DNA of 45,105 bases. Origin: Caulobacteraceae bacterium (lineage in GTDB: Bacteria; Pseudomonadota; Alphaproteobacteria; Caulobacterales; Caulobacteraceae). Both the position numbers and the translations under genes were made by a program. Location of the stretch: assembly GCA_019748095.1 (NCBI GenBank), contig JAIEQA010000053.1, positions 1-45,105 of the forward strand, given 5' to 3'. The notes beneath the pieces are model-generated. The model was not told where the DNA came from. It made no database searches and worked only from the letters and a program-made list of their open reading frames with translations. Positions 43,244 through 45,105 of this stretch are shown in pieces (within the stretch, counting starts at the first letter, position 1; every line of letters starts with the position of its first letter).

Positions 43244-44290
43244 CTACCCCGCGACCATGCTCATGTCGCGGCGGGCCATCAGTTTGTCGAACTCGCCCCA
43301 GACGCCGTCGGCGCCGTGCCAGGCCCCGGTGGTGGCGGCCTTGGAGTATTCGGTGGCGCGGGCCTCGAAGAAGTTGGCGTGCTCCACGCCCGACAGCAGG
43401 GACTGCAGCCAAGGCAGGGGGTTTTCCTTGATGCCGTAGAGCTCGGGCAGTTTCAGCTGGCGCAGGCGCCAGTCGGCGATGAAGCGGATGTACTGTTTGA
43501 TGTCCTCGGGCGTCATGCCCTGGACCTCGCCGGCCTCGAAGGCCAGGTCGATGAACTTGTCTTCCAGACCGACCACGGTGCGGCAGCATTCGACGATGTC
43601 GTCGGCCACCGAGGGCGTGACGCAGCCGGTTTCCTTGTTGAAGGCGTGGTAAAGTTTGATGATGCCGTCGCAGTGCAGGCTCTCGTCGCGCACCGACCAG
43701 GACACGATCTGGCCCATGCCCTTCATCTTGTTCTGGCGCGGGAAGTTCATGAGCATGGCGAAGCTGGCGAACAGCTGCAGCCCCTCGGTGAAGCCGCCGA
43801 ACATGGCGAGCGTCCGGGCGATGTCGGCGTCGGTGTCGACCCCGAACTGGCCCATGTAGTTGTGCTTGTCGCGCATGGCCTCATATTCCATGAAGGCCCC
43901 GAACTCGCTCTCGGGCATGCCGATCGTCTCGAGCAGCAGCGCATAGGCGGCGATATGGATGGTCTCCATATTGGCGAATGATGAGAGCATCATCTTCACC
44001 TCGGTCGGTTTGAACACCCGGCCGTATTTTTCCATGTAGTTGTCGGCGACCTCGATGTCCGACTGGGTGAAGAAGCGGAAGATCTGCGTCAGCAGGTTGC
44101 GCTCCTTGTCGTTCAGGTTCGCCGCCCAGTCCTTGCAGTCCTCGCCCAGCGGCACCTCTTCGGGCATCCAGTGGACCTGCTGCTGCTTCTTCCACATGTC
44201 GAAGGCCCACGGATAGCGGAACGGCTTGTAGGCCGCCGACGGGGTCAGCAGGCCGGCGCGGGCGGGGGTGATGGAGACGTGGGCGTTCAT
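43244..44290 (-). CDS. nrdB: Ribonucleoside-diphosphate reductase, beta subunit (class Ia)
   Basis: 348 residues. It houses the diiron-tyrosyl radical that starts ribonucleotide reduction. The metal ligands are visible as E109 and H112 in NMETIHIAAY, E169 in GGFTEGLQ, and E203 and H206 in RDESLHCDG. The radical tyrosine lies four residues after the His, as in E. coli NrdB, at Y116. The C-terminal residues (WGEFDKLMARRDMS) include the region that docks into NrdA. nrdA is not in the window. Upstream is a control region shared in style with gcrA and podJ, and the gene is known to be cell-cycle controlled in Caulobacter. Confidence 0.95.
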   Translation of the reverse strand: MNAHVSITPARAGLLTPSAAYKPFRYPWAFDMWKKQQQVHWMPEEVPLGEDCKDWAANLNDKERNLLTQIFRFFTQSDIEVADNYMEKYGRVFKPTEVKMMLSSFANMETIHIAAYALLLETIGMPESEFGAFMEYEAMRDKHNYMGQFGVDTDADIARTLAMFGGFTEGLQLFASFAMLMNFPRQNKMKGMGQIVSWSVRDESLHCDGIIKLYHAFNKETGCVTPSVADDIVECCRTVVGLEDKFIDLAFEAGEVQGMTPEDIKQYIRFIADWRLRQLKLPELYGIKENPLPWLQSLLSGVEHANFFEARATEYSKAATTGAWHGADGVWGEFDKLMARRDMSMVAG

Positions 44291-44341
44291 GGCAACGGAC
44301 CGGGGCGGGGGTGACGGGGAGCGAGGCGACAGTAAACCTCA

Positions 44342-44406
44342 GAATCGCGCTCGAAGCTACGGGTTGATGGTTAACGATCCCCAACCTCAACATCTTGTGT
44401 GGATCG
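44342..44406 (-). promoter_or_regulatory. nrdB upstream control region (GANTC, TTAACCAT, CAAGATGTTG, DnaA-like box)
   Basis: On the nrdB strand, moving towards the gene, there is CGATCCACA (44398-44406), close to a Caulobacter DnaA G-box (TGATCCACA). Then come CACAAGATGTTG (44388-44399) and TTAACCAT (44367-44374), a CtrA half-site word. GAATC at 44342-44346 is a GANTC site. An NrdR box is another possible reading of the CAAGATGTTG word; I could not decide between these. Confidence 0.5.
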
Positions 44407-44418
44407 GGGGAGCGTTTT

Positions 44419-44445
44419 GTCACGGTGACGAAAAAACACCGTGAC
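44419..44445. repeat. Inverted repeat GTCACGGTG-N9-CACCGTGAC
   Basis: Nine-base perfect arms with an A-rich 9-base loop, between nrdB's upstream region and the end of the next gene. Neither strand has a clear U-tract, so it is not a classic terminator. The same core recurs at 23017, 41282 and 41391. Confidence 0.5.
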
Positions 44446-44458
44446 GGACCATGACATT

Positions 44459-45016
44459 TCAGCTTGTCGGAGCCGCCGCCGAACCCGCGTCCGGGTCGTC
44501 CTCTTCCACGAACTGCTCATTGACCCGGCGCAGATAGGCGGCGCGGACGTAGTCGGCGTCGCGATAGGGGTGCGCCTCCTGCTCGATCCGGTCGCCGCAG
44601 CGGTCGATCAGCTGGACCAGCCGCATCCACGACACGGCCGCCTGCGGCCTGTCCATGGCGGCGGACTCCGAGGCCCGGCGAAAGGCGTATCGCCGCAGGG
44701 TCCGGGGTCTGGGTTCGAACAGGAGGCCGAAGCGGGCCGCGGCCTCGGCCTCGTCGACCTCTTCCAGCGCATCATCATTGGCGCGCTCCTCCGCCGCAGT
44801 CGGAGGCGACTTCATCCAGACGGGCGGAGGGGCCAGCCCCATCGGCTCGAAATCGGAGCGGCGCCAGCCTTCCTGCGCGGCGCGTCTTCGGACCTGTCGT
44901 TCGGACATGCCATGGCGTTCGGCGACGACGGCGGCGCTCAGTCCCGACAGAAAGTCGGCGCGGGCCAGGGCCCAGGTTTCGGCGGTGGGATGGGGGCGGG
45001 GTTCGGACTGGGTCAT
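44459..45016 (-). CDS. HTH-containing hypothetical protein
   Basis: 185 residues from ATG 45016 (the frame extends to 45049 but homology-like content starts at MTQSEPRPH). Residues about 12-55 are a helix-turn-helix of the transposase/terminase-small-subunit style: TWALARADFLSGLSAAVVAERHGMSERQVRRRAAQEGWRR-type pattern, here given in part as ERHGMSERQVRRRAA. The rest is acidic and helical (DDALEEVDEAEAAARFGLL) with a basic segment LRRYAFRRASESAA and a C-terminal VQLIDRCGDRIE. No mobile-element neighbours are seen, so it is probably a resident regulator or nucleoid-type protein of unknown role. Confidence 0.6.
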   Translation of the reverse strand: MTQSEPRPHPTAETWALARADFLSGLSAAVVAERHGMSERQVRRRAAQEGWRRSDFEPMGLAPPPVWMKSPPTAAEERANDDALEEVDEAEAAARFGLLFEPRPRTLRRYAFRRASESAAMDRPQAAVSWMRLVQLIDRCGDRIEQEAHPYRDADYVRAAYLRRVNEQFVEEDDPDAGSAAAPTS

Positions 45017-45105
45017 GCCGCCATGATCGCACCGTCCGGCGCGATGCACGTTCGAGCGGACTTGATTCAGGACGGGTGTTGAAAAGGCGAGCGTTTTCGG
45101 GGGCA

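Noticed and set aside
44419..44445. Rho-independent terminator
   Set aside because: The stem is good but neither strand has a U-tract after it; the A-run is in the loop.
44459..45016. Transposase or phage terminase gene
   Set aside because: Only a short HTH resembles those proteins; there are no catalytic residues, inverted repeats or phage neighbours.

Overview
The window is GC-rich, densely packed chromosomal DNA of an alphaproteobacterium, most likely Caulobacterales and close to Brevundimonas or Caulobacter. This rests on a PodJ-type polarity protein, a GcrA cell-cycle regulator, GANTC (CcrM) sites in the promoters of both, TTAA-N7-TTAA (CtrA-type) boxes, the long alphaproteobacterial dCTP deaminase, and family-typical proteins such as DUF2125, TIGR02186 and DUF3429. 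No tRNA, rRNA, CRISPR, IS element, phage or integrase was seen.

Layout. 1-4660 (minus): a secreted RTX metalloprotease running off the left edge, preceded by a fused mannose-1-phosphate guanylyltransferase/AGE-type isomerase. 4769-7208 (plus): argB, a HAD nucleotidase and dapD, translationally coupled. 7227-13397 (minus): a CDP-sugar operon. Its first five genes (rfbF, rfbG, a 3,5-epimerase, a sugar C-methyltransferase, a reductase) each overlap by 4 bases; a CmcI-type O-methyltransferase and a remote DUF4422-like protein follow. Together they predict a branched, probably methylated CDP-6-deoxyhexose for a surface glycan. 13566-19981: recQ, a convergent hpt/zinc-ribbon pair, then ftsE-ftsX-ydcF-plsC. 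19978-22864 (minus): DUF2125, a chorismate-mutase-like protein and hisC. 23131-30685: an unusual alkaline phosphatase, a DinG-type Fe-S helicase, and divergent from it an Lhr-type helicase with its PdeM nuclease partner. The Lhr gene carries an in-frame palindromic repeat insertion. 30682-32836 (minus): a TauE/TIGR02186/DUF3429 membrane operon. 32934-35894 (minus): podJ. 36110-40434: small membrane proteins, a pyridoxamine-oxidase-like protein, argF/argD, and an ABC-2 permease. 40644-45016: gcrA, a structured 461-base non-coding region, apaG, dCTP deaminase, nrdB and a small HTH protein.

How it fits together. Most of the window is housekeeping: arginine, lysine and histidine synthesis, dNTP supply, repair helicases and division. 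The most connected signal is regulatory. The regions upstream of gcrA, podJ and nrdB share a CATCTTG/CAAGATG word, a DnaA-box-like TGTGGA, GANTC sites and TTAA elements, which suggests joint cell-cycle control. The most unusual structures are the palindromic element inside lhr, the CDP-branched-sugar operon, and the dense RNA-like folds downstream of gcrA.
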